Made by a program: the position numbers and the translations under genes. Shown here in pieces: positions 1-6,835 of a stretch of DNA of 25,222 bases. The DNA comes from a virus: positions 1 through 25,222 of the IMG/VR virus record IMGVR_UViG_3300022707_001072; one strand, written 5' to 3'. Positions within the stretch are counted from its first letter, which is position 1. Every line of letters starts with the position of its first letter. The notes beneath the pieces are model-generated. The model ran no database searches. It saw only the letters and a list, made by a program, of their open reading frames with translations, and had not been told where the DNA came from.

Positions 1-1
1 A

Positions 2-139
2 TTGAGTTGTTTAGACAATCAAAAATTCATCCATGAAATTAATGCTGATGCTTTGGAATCTGATTATAAGGCAATTCAGAAGAAAAATCAAGAAGCTATT
101 GATAATTTTAACAATCAGTGCAGAAAGTTACTTAATTAG
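2..139 (+). CDS. C-terminal part of an unknown small protein (5' end outside window)
   Basis: An open frame enters from the left edge and ends at TAG 137-139, giving 45 residues. The fragment is charged and Gln/Asn/Lys rich and probably helical. It begins Leu-Ser-Cys, which could be the end of a lipoprotein signal if a hydrophobic stretch lies just upstream, but that part is not visible. No family is recognised. The real start is outside the window. Confidence 0.5.
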   Translation: MSCLDNQKFIHEINADALESDYKAIQKKNQEAIDNFNNQCRKLLN

Positions 140-173
140 AAGATAAAAACTCAACTAAAATACTAGCAGAGAT

Positions 174-575
174 ATGAAAACACCAGAAGCAAGCAAAGAG
201 TTTATTGATTATTGTATTAAAAATTATTGTGATCCAGATAGCCTAATTGATACAAATTCTAAATCATTAGTCTTCATGGGAAAATTTGAATGGCTGTACT
301 ATAAGATACTTGCTATCGAAAAGGAACTAGACGAACTGAAAAGAAAATGGACAGATTCAGAGAATGCAAGACAAAAATCAATCAATGATAATTTAGATAT
401 ATCGGTAGAACTCCAAACCCTGAAAGATGCAGTAAAGGAGAAAATAAAAGTAGAAAGTGATATGTATGCATCTGTATTTAAAAATGACAAAGAGCGTCAC
501 GAGGCAGAAAGAATAGTGTTAAAGGCAGAAGACAAACTCAAAGAACTAATAACTTACAAATCATTAATTTCATAG
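174..575 (+). CDS. Coiled-coil protein of unknown function
   Basis: This 133-residue protein begins MKTPEASKEF. Residues 1-45 look globular, with several aromatic residues and two cysteines. From about residue 45 to 130 the sequence is strongly charged, with Leu/Ile/Val spacing typical of a long coiled coil. There is no signal peptide or membrane segment. Codon and base use match the neighbours. The start ATG has no strong Shine-Dalgarno site, as is usual in Bacteroidota. It is followed after 3 bases by another small gene, so both are probably on one transcript. No function can be named. Confidence 0.7.
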   Translation: MKTPEASKEFIDYCIKNYCDPDSLIDTNSKSLVFMGKFEWLYYKILAIEKELDELKRKWTDSENARQKSINDNLDISVELQTLKDAVKEKIKVESDMYASVFKNDKERHEAERIVLKAEDKLKELITYKSLIS

Positions 576-578
576 GTC

Positions 579-710
579 ATGAGCGAAGATAAAATAAAGG
601 AACTAAAGGCGGATAGGTGGAAAGATAACAAAGATAGAGCATTGAACCACAAATGGTATGCAATTGCTCGTATGGACTTGTATCAGAACCACCACCATAT
701 CGTTTACTAG
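579..710 (+). CDS. Small hypothetical protein (43 aa)
   Basis: ATG at 579 lies three bases after the stop of the preceding gene, and the frame runs to TAG 708-710. The peptide starts MSEDKIKELK, is rich in Lys, Asp and aromatic residues, and ends with three His before Ile-Val-Tyr. The tight spacing and protein-like composition support a real gene, but nothing identifies its role. It is too short for usual length cut-offs. Confidence 0.45.
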   Translation: MSEDKIKELKADRWKDNKDRALNHKWYAIARMDLYQNHHHIVY

Positions 711-740
711 CTTTATAAGTATATAATTACCTAAAGGAAT

Positions 741-849
741 ATGGCAGAGCACACAGATCCAGGTATAGATACTAGAGGAAACGGAAGGTGATTATGGAGT
801 ATCTGAATTAAAGCCCTATCTTTACGTTACCTTAATAATAAAGCAATAA
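741..849 (+). pseudogene. Possible frameshifted small gene before TerS
   Basis: An ATG at 741, preceded by AAAGGAAT, opens a 16-codon frame (MAEHTDPGID...) that stops at 789-791. A different frame is open from 769 and reads as normal protein (LEETEGDYGVSELKPYLYV) to TAA 847-849. That stop forms a TAATG overlap with the terminase small subunit start. The same TAATG junction occurs at 4630, 5257 and 20755, so the downstream frame looks translated, yet it has no ATG of its own. One indel between about 768 and 790 would join the two frames. It may be a decayed gene, a sequencing error, or chance. Confidence 0.22.
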
Positions 850-1184
850 TGCCAAAAGGTTACCAGGGTTTTCAGAAAGGCATAATAACCAACCCCAAAG
901 GGCGTGGAGGGTCTACTGGCAACAAGAACAAGCAGAAGATAAGGGACGCTATAAGCAACATATTAGACGATAACATCGATAAGGTTATAACGGAGCTAGG
1001 GATGCTCACAGGCAAGGATTTCCTTGATTTCTACACCAGGTTCCTTGAATACGGGCTTCCTAAGCTACAAAGGCAGATCATAGAGATTGACCCTGATACA
1101 ATAGTCCGAGGATGGCAAATCCTGCCTGCATCAGCCGTTATAATGAACGGAAAGGATAAGAAAGTTGAACAAATCGAAGAATAA
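849..1184 (+). CDS. terS: Putative terminase small subunit
   Basis: This 111-residue protein would bind phage DNA and guide the large subunit to the packaging start. The N-terminus has the basic FQKGIITNPKGRGG segment that resembles the F-x-x-G-x-x-x-N-P-x-G-R motif of small terminase-like (DUF5681-type) proteins. It is followed by helical sequence from about residue 27 to 75 and a more variable C-terminus. The position about 560 bases upstream of TerL supports the call. Its TAA is immediately followed by a 12-base AT-rich element seen again three times after TerL. The start overlaps an upstream open frame (TAATG). Confidence 0.68.
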   Translation: MPKGYQGFQKGIITNPKGRGGSTGNKNKQKIRDAISNILDDNIDKVITELGMLTGKDFLDFYTRFLEYGLPKLQRQIIEIDPDTIVRGWQILPASAVIMNGKDKKVEQIEE

Positions 1185-1191
1185 ATATAAA
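1180..1191 (+). repeat. Partial copy of the AATAAATATAAA gene-junction element
   Basis: The 12 bases aataaatataaa overlap the stop codon of TerS. The same string is the core of longer repeats at 2991, 3451 and 3657, which also sit on stop codons. This copy lacks the GAGGCC flank and is not followed directly by a start codon, so it may be a remnant or a chance AT-rich match. Confidence 0.35.
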
Positions 1192-1273
1192 GCGAGTCTC
1201 TGGAAATAGGGGGTTAGACAAAAAGATATAATAATATAAAGACGGAATGTGATTTGGGGTAAATAATCTTAAT

Positions 1274-1465
1274 ATGTGTTGGATAGCAAGAAAATTTAAA
1301 TGCATAAAAATCGGTAGTTTATTTATAATGTACTATAATGTAAGAAGGCAGGAGTATTGGATTTATGTATTAGGAGAAACAATTACTTTTTACCATTACC
1401 GTTTTTTGAGAAGAAGATATGTTAAGTTAAGAATACTGGAGAAAATTATCTTCACCAACTATTGA
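1274..1465 (+). CDS. Hypothetical small aromatic, basic protein
   Basis: This 63-residue frame is rich in Tyr, Phe, Ile and Arg. The start is uncertain: ATG 1274 gives a Cys/Lys-rich N-terminus, while ATG 1328 would give a 45-residue protein beginning MYYNVRRQEY. It lies between TerS and another unknown gene on the same strand. About 90 bases upstream (1185-1273) hold no clear promoter. No domain is recognised, and the unusual composition leaves some chance that it is not coding. Confidence 0.4.
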   Translation: MCWIARKFKCIKIGSLFIMYYNVRRQEYWIYVLGETITFYHYRFLRRRYVKLRILEKIIFTNY

Positions 1466-1484
1466 AGTTACCTAGAGGAATTAA

Positions 1485-1748
1485 ATGACTGAAATTATGA
1501 CATTTGAAATTAACACAGAGTCTAAATCGGTTACGATTAAATCATTTGGGCATACCTTTAAGGAAATCAAGAACGATTTAAGGAAAGTATTAGGTAAGGA
1601 TTGGGAAGATTATAAACTATATGTTGATAATTCAGTTACCTATATTCCCAGTTTTCCACAGTCGTATCCATGGACTTGGTATGACGCAACCACAGCAGCA
1701 ACTCAAACAGCAGATGATGATTATTGGGGTCAATATTTAAATGGCTGA
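1485..1748 (+). CDS. Hypothetical protein overlapping TerL
   Basis: This is an 87-residue protein (MTEIMTFEIN...). ATG 1485 is preceded by TAGAGGAATTAA, one of the few good Shine-Dalgarno matches in the window. The first 50 residues alternate beta-like and helical segments. The C-terminus is rich in Trp, Tyr, Thr and Asp. The last 8 bases overlap the TerL start, which suggests coupled translation with the terminase. No family is recognised. Confidence 0.6.
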   Translation: MTEIMTFEINTESKSVTIKSFGHTFKEIKNDLRKVLGKDWEDYKLYVDNSVTYIPSFPQSYPWTWYDATTAATQTADDDYWGQYLNG

Positions 1749-3015
1749 GACCTCCGAACTAGGCCAGGTCGTAATGAACGATGCCTTCATTCCATTGATG
1801 AATAACACCGATAGGCATCTATACCTCTATGGTGGTGCCGGTTCCGGCAAGTCATGGTGGGCTATACAGAAGTTTTCCCATAGGCTTGTAAGCGAAAGGC
1901 CACACAAGTTTATCTTCCTCAGAAAGTGGGCCGTAGACCTTAAAGATAGTGTGGTAGAGCGTCTCGAAAAGACTCTTGAAAGCATGGGGATATTTAATGA
2001 GTTCATAATTAACAAAACCGAGCGTTCCTATAAACATCTACTCACTGGTAATTCAATCATCTGCAAAGGGCTTGACGATCATCACCGTGTGCAGTCATTA
2101 GAAGGCGTTACAGGGATGTTCGTTGAAGAAGCAACAGAATTTACTCTTGATGACTTAGATCAGTTAAATCTAAGGATAAGGGGTATCAAGGATAATTATG
2201 TACAATATATTTATAGCTTTAACCCTATTGACGAAAAGAACCAAGTAGTAGATAAAGTAATATTGAAAAAAGACAAACTTAGAAATAGTTCTGTCCGCCA
2301 TTTCACTTATCACGACAATTATTATATAGACGAGGAGTATAAAGCCATATTAGAGGGATATAAAGAGTCAAATCCTATATGGTATGATGTTTATTGTTTG
2401 GGGAAACCGGGGGTACATGATAAGAGCAACAAATTCTTATTCAATTTCATGGATGAAAAGCATGTAGGTAAAACAGAAAGGAACAATGACCTTACATTGC
2501 GGCTGAGTTTTGATTTTAACCTGGACCCTTATGCAGTGATAATCTATCAAAAGATTGATAACCGGACATTAAGAATAATTGACAAGATAAAGACATCCTC
2601 TGATATTGAGCAGGTGTGTGACATAATACTTGCTACCTATGGGCAACATCCATTCATAGTGACAGGGGACGCTTCAGGCAAGGCTAGAACAGGTGTGGTA
2701 AGGGGAAAGACTGCATACTGGAATATCGTCAGGAGAAGGCTTAATTTAAGCGACCACCAAATAAAGCTACGGACTAAGAACATAGATCATCTTGAATCCA
2801 AACTTATCTGTAATGCTGCATTGGCGATATGCGATATCAAGATAGATCCCAAGTGTAGTGAATTGATACAAGACTGCAATTATGCTGCTTTGGACGATCA
2901 CGGTATGTTAATTAAGGACAGAAACCATAATAAGAATGATTTTTTAGATACCTTTCGTTATCTTTGTGATATGGAGTGGCCCGATATAATTGTGAGGCCG
3001 AATAAATATAAATGA
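1741..3015 (+). CDS. terL: Terminase large subunit (ATPase-nuclease)
   Basis: This 424-residue motor pumps DNA into the prohead and cuts the concatemer. The ATPase domain has a Walker A motif GGAGSGKS at residues 31-38 and a Walker B region ending VEEA at 128-131, with Glu129/Glu130 as catalytic acids. The RNase H-like nuclease domain has conserved acids at Asp258 (SFDFN), Asp310 (TGDASG) and Asp400/Asp403 (NDFLD). Length and motif order are normal for TerL. The C-terminus ends in RPNKYK, encoded by a junction repeat that recurs at the end of the gene at 3200-3475. It overlaps the next gene by 4 bases (ATGA). Confidence 0.95.
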   Translation: MAETSELGQVVMNDAFIPLMNNTDRHLYLYGGAGSGKSWWAIQKFSHRLVSERPHKFIFLRKWAVDLKDSVVERLEKTLESMGIFNEFIINKTERSYKHLLTGNSIICKGLDDHHRVQSLEGVTGMFVEEATEFTLDDLDQLNLRIRGIKDNYVQYIYSFNPIDEKNQVVDKVILKKDKLRNSSVRHFTYHDNYYIDEEYKAILEGYKESNPIWYDVYCLGKPGVHDKSNKFLFNFMDEKHVGKTERNNDLTLRLSFDFNLDPYAVIIYQKIDNRTLRIIDKIKTSSDIEQVCDIILATYGQHPFIVTGDASGKARTGVVRGKTAYWNIVRRRLNLSDHQIKLRTKNIDHLESKLICNAALAICDIKIDPKCSELIQDCNYAALDDHGMLIKDRNHNKNDFLDTFRYLCDMEWPDIIVRPNKYK

Positions 3016-3016
3016 T
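2991..3016 (+). repeat. Gene-junction repeat, copy 1
   Basis: This 26-base element contains tgtgaggcc followed by aataaatataaatgat. It encodes the last residues of TerL, includes its TGA stop, and provides the ATG of the next gene. It differs at one base from the copy at 3451-3476. The AT-rich part directly before the ATG resembles the A-rich start context favoured by Bacteroidota ribosomes. Confidence 0.75.
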
Positions 3017-3203
3017 GGGAAAAACAACAATTGGAAAACTAAAAGAAATGCTGGTCATTGAAACACAAATAGATGCTGAGACATCAATAGTGGTTATTCC
3101 AAAAGGATCAATAATAGAAGTATCAAGTGAAGACGATTATCCTCATACAACATCTACAATGGATATAAAGGAAGCAGTCAAATATTTGAAAGAGGTGAAA
3201 TGA
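3012..3203 (+). CDS. Hypothetical protein (63 aa)
   Basis: The start ATG overlaps the TerL stop (ATGA), and the second codon is also ATG. The protein is acidic overall, with a beta-like core (SIVVIPKGSIIEVSSED) and a C-terminal helix (DIKEAVKYLKEVK). The short beta-strand core with a Pro-Lys-Gly turn recalls small SH3-like or barrel folds, but that is only an impression. The gene lies between repeat copies 1 and 2 and overlaps the next gene by 4 bases. Confidence 0.6.
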   Translation: MMGKTTIGKLKEMLVIETQIDAETSIVVIPKGSIIEVSSEDDYPHTTSTMDIKEAVKYLKEVK

Positions 3204-3475
3204 TAAATATAACAAATGAGTTGAGTCAATTTGAAAGGGGATTATTGTTTTATAATTGCGGAGAAGGGATCTGTGTGGATAGAGAAGGAAACGAAAGTTG
3301 GTTTAAAAGAAACTTTGCATCTAATAAGATAGAATCAGATGGCAAAGTATTTTTCAGGACTGGCGAAATCTTTGAGAATAGTGATAGCAATAGTCCGGTA
3401 ATTGTGTACAGAGAAATTCCTTTTGGCCTGGAGGAAGGACTGACTTTAAATGTGAGGCCTAATAAATATAAATGA
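3200..3475 (+). CDS. Hypothetical protein ending in the shared RPNKYK tail
   Basis: This is a 91-residue protein with a 4-base ATGA overlap to the gene before. The preceding bases include GAAAGAGGTG, a usable Shine-Dalgarno site. It is mixed alpha/beta with several Gly and Glu residues and no motif I recognise. Its last six residues (RPNKYK) match the TerL C-terminus because both ends lie in the same DNA repeat. The surrounding DNA makes duplication or recombination at the repeat a simpler explanation than protein homology. Confidence 0.6.
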   Translation: MINITNELSQFERGLLFYNCGEGICVDREGNESWFKRNFASNKIESDGKVFFRTGEIFENSDSNSPVIVYREIPFGLEEGLTLNVRPNKYK

Positions 3476-3476
3476 T
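3451..3476 (+). repeat. Gene-junction repeat, copy 2
   Basis: This matches copy 1 (2991-3016) in 25 of 26 bases (tgtgaggcc, one changed base, then aataaatataaatgat). It covers the end and TGA stop of the gene at 3200-3475 and leads straight into the next start at 3477. Distance from copy 1 is 460 bases. Confidence 0.75.
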
Positions 3477-3665
3477 ATGGTAAAGCAAATAGAAGCCAGA
3501 ACTAATAAAACGCTACAAAATAGGATAAATAAATTTATTAAGATATTAGGGGAATTACCAAAACCCGTTGAAAAGTATACACAGACATTTTTAACCCTTA
3601 CCTTAAAAGATAATACACGGCGTTTCTATTGTAGAATAGACTATGATTATGGATATGAAGCCTAA
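3477..3665 (+). CDS. Hypothetical small basic protein (62 aa)
   Basis: The protein begins MVKQIEARTNKTLQNRINKF. A basic N-terminal helix is followed by a beta-like C-terminal half with several Tyr and Arg. The gene lies exactly between repeat copies 2 and 3 and has two stop codons in a row at its end (TAATAA), both inside copy 3. Function is unknown. Its position between direct repeats fits a small inserted gene. Confidence 0.5.
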   Translation: MVKQIEARTNKTLQNRINKFIKILGELPKPVEKYTQTFLTLTLKDNTRRFYCRIDYDYGYEA

Positions 3666-3681
3666 TAAATATAAATAATGG
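3657..3681 (+). repeat. Gene-junction repeat, copy 3
   Basis: The sequence gcctaataaatataaat is identical to copy 2, with a diverged upstream flank (gaa instead of gag) and aatgg downstream. It contains the stop of the preceding gene and the ATG at 3678 of the putative structural gene. Distance from copy 2 is about 206 bases. Confidence 0.7.
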
Positions 3682-4439
3682 CGGGGGGATTTTTTAGTTA
3701 TTTTACAGAGATGGCGCTAGGGCGCTCCAAAACTAGAAAGATAATCCATCAGTTTGGCGCTAACCATTTAGTCAGCACATCTGTAGTCGATATATGGATT
3801 GTAAGTGGTATTTATGTGTGGCTACAGGCTCCAGTTACATTAGAGGCAATTAGCGGTAGCGCCAACGATGATGCATCGGGAACGGGTGCAAGAACAATTG
3901 TACTACATGGGTTAGATGGTAATTGGGATGAGATCGATGAAGAAATTATTATGAATGGTACATCTGTCACAGCTTCTACAACACAGACCTTTATAAGAAT
4001 CAACGAAGCTCATGTAACTGGTTGCGGTACGTACTCAGATGCAAATGATGGGATTATTACTATCAGAACATCAGGCGGAGGGGCAACACATCTGACTATC
4101 CACGTAGATGAAGGCCTAGGAACTGGGGAGAGTCAAGCGGCACGTTTTTCAGTACCAAGGGGCAAAAAAGCATTAGTACATGGAATACATTTATGGACCA
4201 ACAATAACAAGCCAGTTACAGTATGGATGTTAATGAGGGAAGGCGGGAATATTGTAACCGCACCCTTTAAAGCCAGAAGATTACTAGTTGAGTTCTCAGG
4301 AATGACAGCCCCCGAAGACCACGACGAAACCACGCCGCTAACAATAAGTGAGTACTCAGACATATATTTCCAGGCGATCTCTGGGGCTGGAAATACTGAT
4401 GTCAGCATAGATTTTGATATAATGCAGGTAGACTTATGA
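3678..4439 (+). CDS. Putative beta-rich virion structural protein
   Basis: This 253-residue protein lacks a signal peptide or membrane segment and is rich in Thr, Gly, Ile and Val, with predicted beta strands throughout. The middle part (GARTIVLHGLDGNWDEIDEE followed by a Thr-rich FIRINEAHV segment) resembles a repeat pattern I associate with structural proteins of environmental tailed phages. That resemblance is from memory and not tested. The C-terminal part from about residue 140 looks like a second beta domain. It could be a head decoration, neck or tail protein. The gene overlaps the following membrane-protein gene by 4 bases. Confidence 0.6.
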   Translation: MAGGFFSYFTEMALGRSKTRKIIHQFGANHLVSTSVVDIWIVSGIYVWLQAPVTLEAISGSANDDASGTGARTIVLHGLDGNWDEIDEEIIMNGTSVTASTTQTFIRINEAHVTGCGTYSDANDGIITIRTSGGGATHLTIHVDEGLGTGESQAARFSVPRGKKALVHGIHLWTNNNKPVTVWMLMREGGNIVTAPFKARRLLVEFSGMTAPEDHDETTPLTISEYSDIYFQAISGAGNTDVSIDFDIMQVDL

Positions 4440-4630
4440 TAGTTTTAGGAATTATATTGGCATATATTTTGGCATATTATATTTGGCTATTGTTCATGTT
4501 TGAGCCAAGGAACTGGAACATAAGAAGGAACTGGCACATGATTATGTTTGTGATACCTTTTTATGCTATCCTCAAACGTGGAATAGAAAGGATATCATAT
4601 CTTTATAGCAGATATAAGAAACTAAAATAA
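4436..4630 (+). CDS. Small membrane protein (64 aa)
   Basis: Residues 1-22 form one strongly hydrophobic segment, and a second weaker one spans about residues 35-46. A basic tail rich in Arg, Lys and Tyr follows. The topology suits a small inner-membrane protein. A holin-like role is possible but not shown, as no endolysin is seen nearby. It starts with an ATGA overlap and ends with a TAATG overlap, so it is tightly coupled to both neighbours. Confidence 0.6.
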   Translation: MIVLGIILAYILAYYIWLLFMFEPRNWNIRRNWHMIMFVIPFYAILKRGIERISYLYSRYKKLK

Positions 4631-4998
4631 TGGAATACGTATTTCACAAACTTGACATAAAAGGTATCCTACAAGGCCCACCTCATGATTGGTGGTATAA
4701 GTTAAGATGGAAGCCTATTAGGAATGGCACCTGGAACCTATGTTTATTTAAAGAAAGGGATTCTAAGTGGCGAAGACTAGGAATTAGATTCTCTAAGAGT
4801 TGCGCCCATAATGGGTGGGGTAGAATGTGGGATGGATTTGATATTCGAATAAGCCTATACTTCTGGGATATAAACTTCTGGATACACTATAATCATGCAT
4901 GTATGGCAGGGGATTCCTTTGACACAGGAGATATGAAGTATTGTCTGTCTCAGGAGAAGGCAGATAAATGGAAAGCGGAAAACGATATAAGGAGCTAA
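4630..4998 (+). CDS. Trp-rich hypothetical protein
   Basis: This 122-residue protein contains ten Trp residues, spread from the DWWYKLRW segment near residue 20 to the C-terminal third, plus many Tyr and Phe. The pattern suggests a compact beta-sheet protein, perhaps interacting with sugars or membranes, but no family is recognised. The start shares the TAATG junction with the membrane-protein gene before it. The next gene begins one base after its stop. Confidence 0.6.
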   Translation: MEYVFHKLDIKGILQGPPHDWWYKLRWKPIRNGTWNLCLFKERDSKWRRLGIRFSKSCAHNGWGRMWDGFDIRISLYFWDINFWIHYNHACMAGDSFDTGDMKYCLSQEKADKWKAENDIRS

Positions 4999-4999
4999 A

Positions 5000-5257
5000 A
5001 TGAACACTGAAGAACATTTACTAGAGGTAAAAAGGGTAACACTTAAAGATGTTACCGAATCTCAATTGTGGACGACATTAAGGCTTATGGATATTGTAAG
5101 GATTGAGCAGGTTGATAATGTAGGTGCAGGATATCCTGATGATAGCAGGGAAAGGGTTTATATTTTAACTAAATATGATGGTCTTTTTGTATTAGGAAAT
5201 TATAAAAAGTTAATGGAGCAATGGATAACTTATGCACAAGTAAACTCTTTTGAATAA
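5000..5257 (+). CDS. Hypothetical protein (85 aa)
   Basis: The protein is acidic and mixed alpha/beta, with beta-like segments around VRIEQVDNV and RVYILTKYDGLFVLG and a helical end. ATAAGGAGCTAAA before the ATG gives a good Shine-Dalgarno site (AAGGAG). The stop and the start of the next gene share TAATG. No domain is recognised. Confidence 0.6.
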   Translation: MNTEEHLLEVKRVTLKDVTESQLWTTLRLMDIVRIEQVDNVGAGYPDDSRERVYILTKYDGLFVLGNYKKLMEQWITYAQVNSFE

Positions 5258-5637
5258 TGAGGATATATATCGATGTAGTAATACAGGTCTTCTTGGTCAA
5301 CTCACTTTTGATCTTCGGGATATATGCTATCACCGAGAAGGGGATGATATTAGGGATATTTCAAAAGCTGAAATTGTTTAAAGAGGAGCCCGCTGAACCT
5401 TATGATCCCGAAATAGGAATATCTATCTCTGGGGGATTAATCCGATATAACGATGACACAGGGAAGATGCGAAACGATATGCTAAAGAAGGCCCTATTCA
5501 ACTGCCCACCTTGCATGGCTTCAGTTTGGGGTACCGCAGGATTTTTATATACTGGCATGGGCTGGCAATACTGGATAGTGTGGGTGTTGGCTTTGGCGGG
5601 ATTTAACTATATTGTGAATAAGGTAATTGACAAATGA
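5257..5637 (+). CDS. Two-helix membrane protein with a CPPC motif
   Basis: This 126-residue protein has an N-terminal membrane segment (about residues 5-25), a polar middle of about 50 residues, and a hydrophobic C-terminal part (about 86-122). Between them lies FNCPPCMASVWGT, a CxxC motif next to the second membrane segment. Short two-helix proteins with a Cys-pair ahead of a conserved Ser-x-Trp-Gly are familiar to me from Bacteroidota phages, but without a known role. The Cys pair could bind metal or form a disulfide. It overlaps the next gene by 4 bases. Confidence 0.65.
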   Translation: MRIYIDVVIQVFLVNSLLIFGIYAITEKGMILGIFQKLKLFKEEPAEPYDPEIGISISGGLIRYNDDTGKMRNDMLKKALFNCPPCMASVWGTAGFLYTGMGWQYWIVWVLALAGFNYIVNKVIDK

Positions 5638-5921
5638 AGATAGAAACAATAGAAACAATAGAACAAGCAGAGGAAGCTAACAAAGATGTTATTATTCAGC
5701 TTCAGTATTTGCAACAAGCCTACGGTAGCATAATGCAACAAAAAGCGAATATAGTTGCCAAATTAAAGAAAGAGCCTTTTAACCCAGCAATGATTGAATC
5801 AAGGGATAAAATAAAGGAGACGCTTTCCGAGATGGAAACAATAATGCTGGATTTAGCCAAGATAATCAACAATAATTTAAGGGAAAGATATAGTGTTGAC
5901 TTAATATGGTTATCAAAATGA
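5634..5921 (+). CDS. Helical coiled-coil protein of unknown function
   Basis: This 95-residue, almost entirely helical protein starts MKIETIETIEQAEEANKD. The first codons contain a tandem ATAGAAACA unit, which gives the IETIET repeat. It has heptad-like spacing, with no membrane segment and no catalytic motif. It is coupled to both neighbours by ATGA overlaps. A role in virion assembly or as a small adaptor is possible but not supported by sequence alone. Confidence 0.6.
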   Translation: MKIETIETIEQAEEANKDVIIQLQYLQQAYGSIMQQKANIVAKLKKEPFNPAMIESRDKIKETLSEMETIMLDLAKIINNNLRERYSVDLIWLSK

Positions 5922-6139
5922 GCGAGTGGCCAGGAGGTTTTGAGGTAAAGCAGGAAGGCGGGAACATCTGGGATTTTGAGGTAAGAAAGAAGCTACATTA
6001 TAAAGCAAAGAGAACAGGAACAGGATATAGCACCGAACACTGTCCTAGCGGTATGATGATTGTCCCATGTAGAGAAGGCCAGCACTATGAATGGCTCACA
6101 TCCAACGGAAACATTTACGAATACACATTAGAACAATAA
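5918..6139 (+). CDS. Hypothetical protein (73 aa)
   Basis: An in-frame ATG at 5906 exists, but ATG 5918 forms the ATGA overlap typical here, giving MSEWPGGFEVKQEGG. The protein has a Gly/Trp-rich N-terminus, a basic middle and two Cys (EHCPSG and IVPCREG). The Cys spacing is not a standard zinc motif. No family is recognised. It is followed after 4 bases by a 26-residue basic peptide gene. Confidence 0.55.
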   Translation: MSEWPGGFEVKQEGGNIWDFEVRKKLHYKAKRTGTGYSTEHCPSGMMIVPCREGQHYEWLTSNGNIYEYTLEQ

Positions 6140-6143
6140 AATC

Positions 6144-6224
6144 ATGCCTAGACATACATTAACAAAGTTTACAAAGAAGAAGTCTTCAAAGGTTAAGGTA
6201 AAAAGGCCAAAAAGAAGGAAATGA
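6144..6224 (+). CDS. Lys/Arg-rich micro-protein (26 aa)
   Basis: ATG 6144 opens a 26-codon frame that ends in TGA 6222-6224, overlapping the tail chaperone start by ATGA. It starts MPRHTLTKFTKKK and ends KRPKRRK. About half of the residues are Lys or Arg, with no acidic residue. It could bind nucleic acid or be a short leader that couples translation into the chaperone gene. The ATGA junction, used by many genes here, is the main evidence that it is translated. Confidence 0.5.
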   Translation: MPRHTLTKFTKKKSSKVKVKRPKRRK

Positions 6225-6835
6225 GATTACCATTCGGATTTGAACTGATCAGGCCCAAGCCTAAGACGGCGCTACACCCCGATTACAAGACGCTGGTGGA
6301 GCTTGCCTTTGAAATTGAAGGTATAAGCTACTATGCTTTTAAAAACTCAACAGACATGCCCCCAAAGCGTCATGAGAAGATGAACCAATTTATAAAGGAG
6401 TTGGACATGCGGATTAATGCTAAGGACTTGGTGGAGGATATGGACCTGATAATGAAATGTGGAAACAAAGGGGACTTAGTATCTATTGTACAAATAGCAT
6501 CGTCGGTAAAAAACAATGTATCATTATATATTGAGACAGACACTTATTATAGGTTGTTCACTTGCGGGTATTTCACACTGGAGCCATTAGAAGATTTAAC
6601 AGATTATGATTTTGATTATAATATACCAAAGATTGAAGCTTTTAAAGCTATGCCTCCGGGGGATTTTTTTTTCTTAAAACACTTGAATCAGTATCTACCG
6701 CAAATGAATATCTCCTCGCAGGATTTCCAAACTTTTTCAAAGTTGACAAAAAGAAACAAGCTTTACAGGGAAAAAGTAAGATCAGACGTTACGAAAAGTC
6801 TATCAAAGATTGGGAACGGATCTGGTGGACAGTAG
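6221..6835 (+). CDS. Putative tail assembly chaperone, zero-frame product (gpG-like)
   Basis: This 204-residue acidic and helical protein is encoded two short frames upstream of the tape measure. In many siphoviruses this position belongs to the tail assembly chaperone, which binds the tape measure during tail-tube growth. The call rests on position, size and the overlapping -1 frame described separately, not on a sequence motif. The zero-frame stop is TAG 6833-6835, after a Gly/Ser-rich end (GNGSGGQ). The start is fixed by the ATGA overlap with the basic micro-protein gene. Confidence 0.65.
   Translation: MRLPFGFELIRPKPKTALHPDYKTLVELAFEIEGISYYAFKNSTDMPPKRHEKMNQFIKELDMRINAKDLVEDMDLIMKCGNKGDLVSIVQIASSVKNNVSLYIETDTYYRLFTCGYFTLEPLEDLTDYDFDYNIPKIEAFKAMPPGDFFFLKHLNQYLPQMNISSQDFQTFSKLTKRNKLYREKVRSDVTKSLSKIGNGSGGQ

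Noticed and set aside
2991-3681. A CRISPR array or tandem repeat array
   Set aside because: There are only three copies with spacing of 460 and 206 bases, and the intervals are genes rather than spacers.
6664-6672. The T9 run as an intrinsic terminator
   Set aside because: There is no stable GC-rich stem before it, and it lies inside an open coding region with two meaningful frames, so a slippery site fits better.
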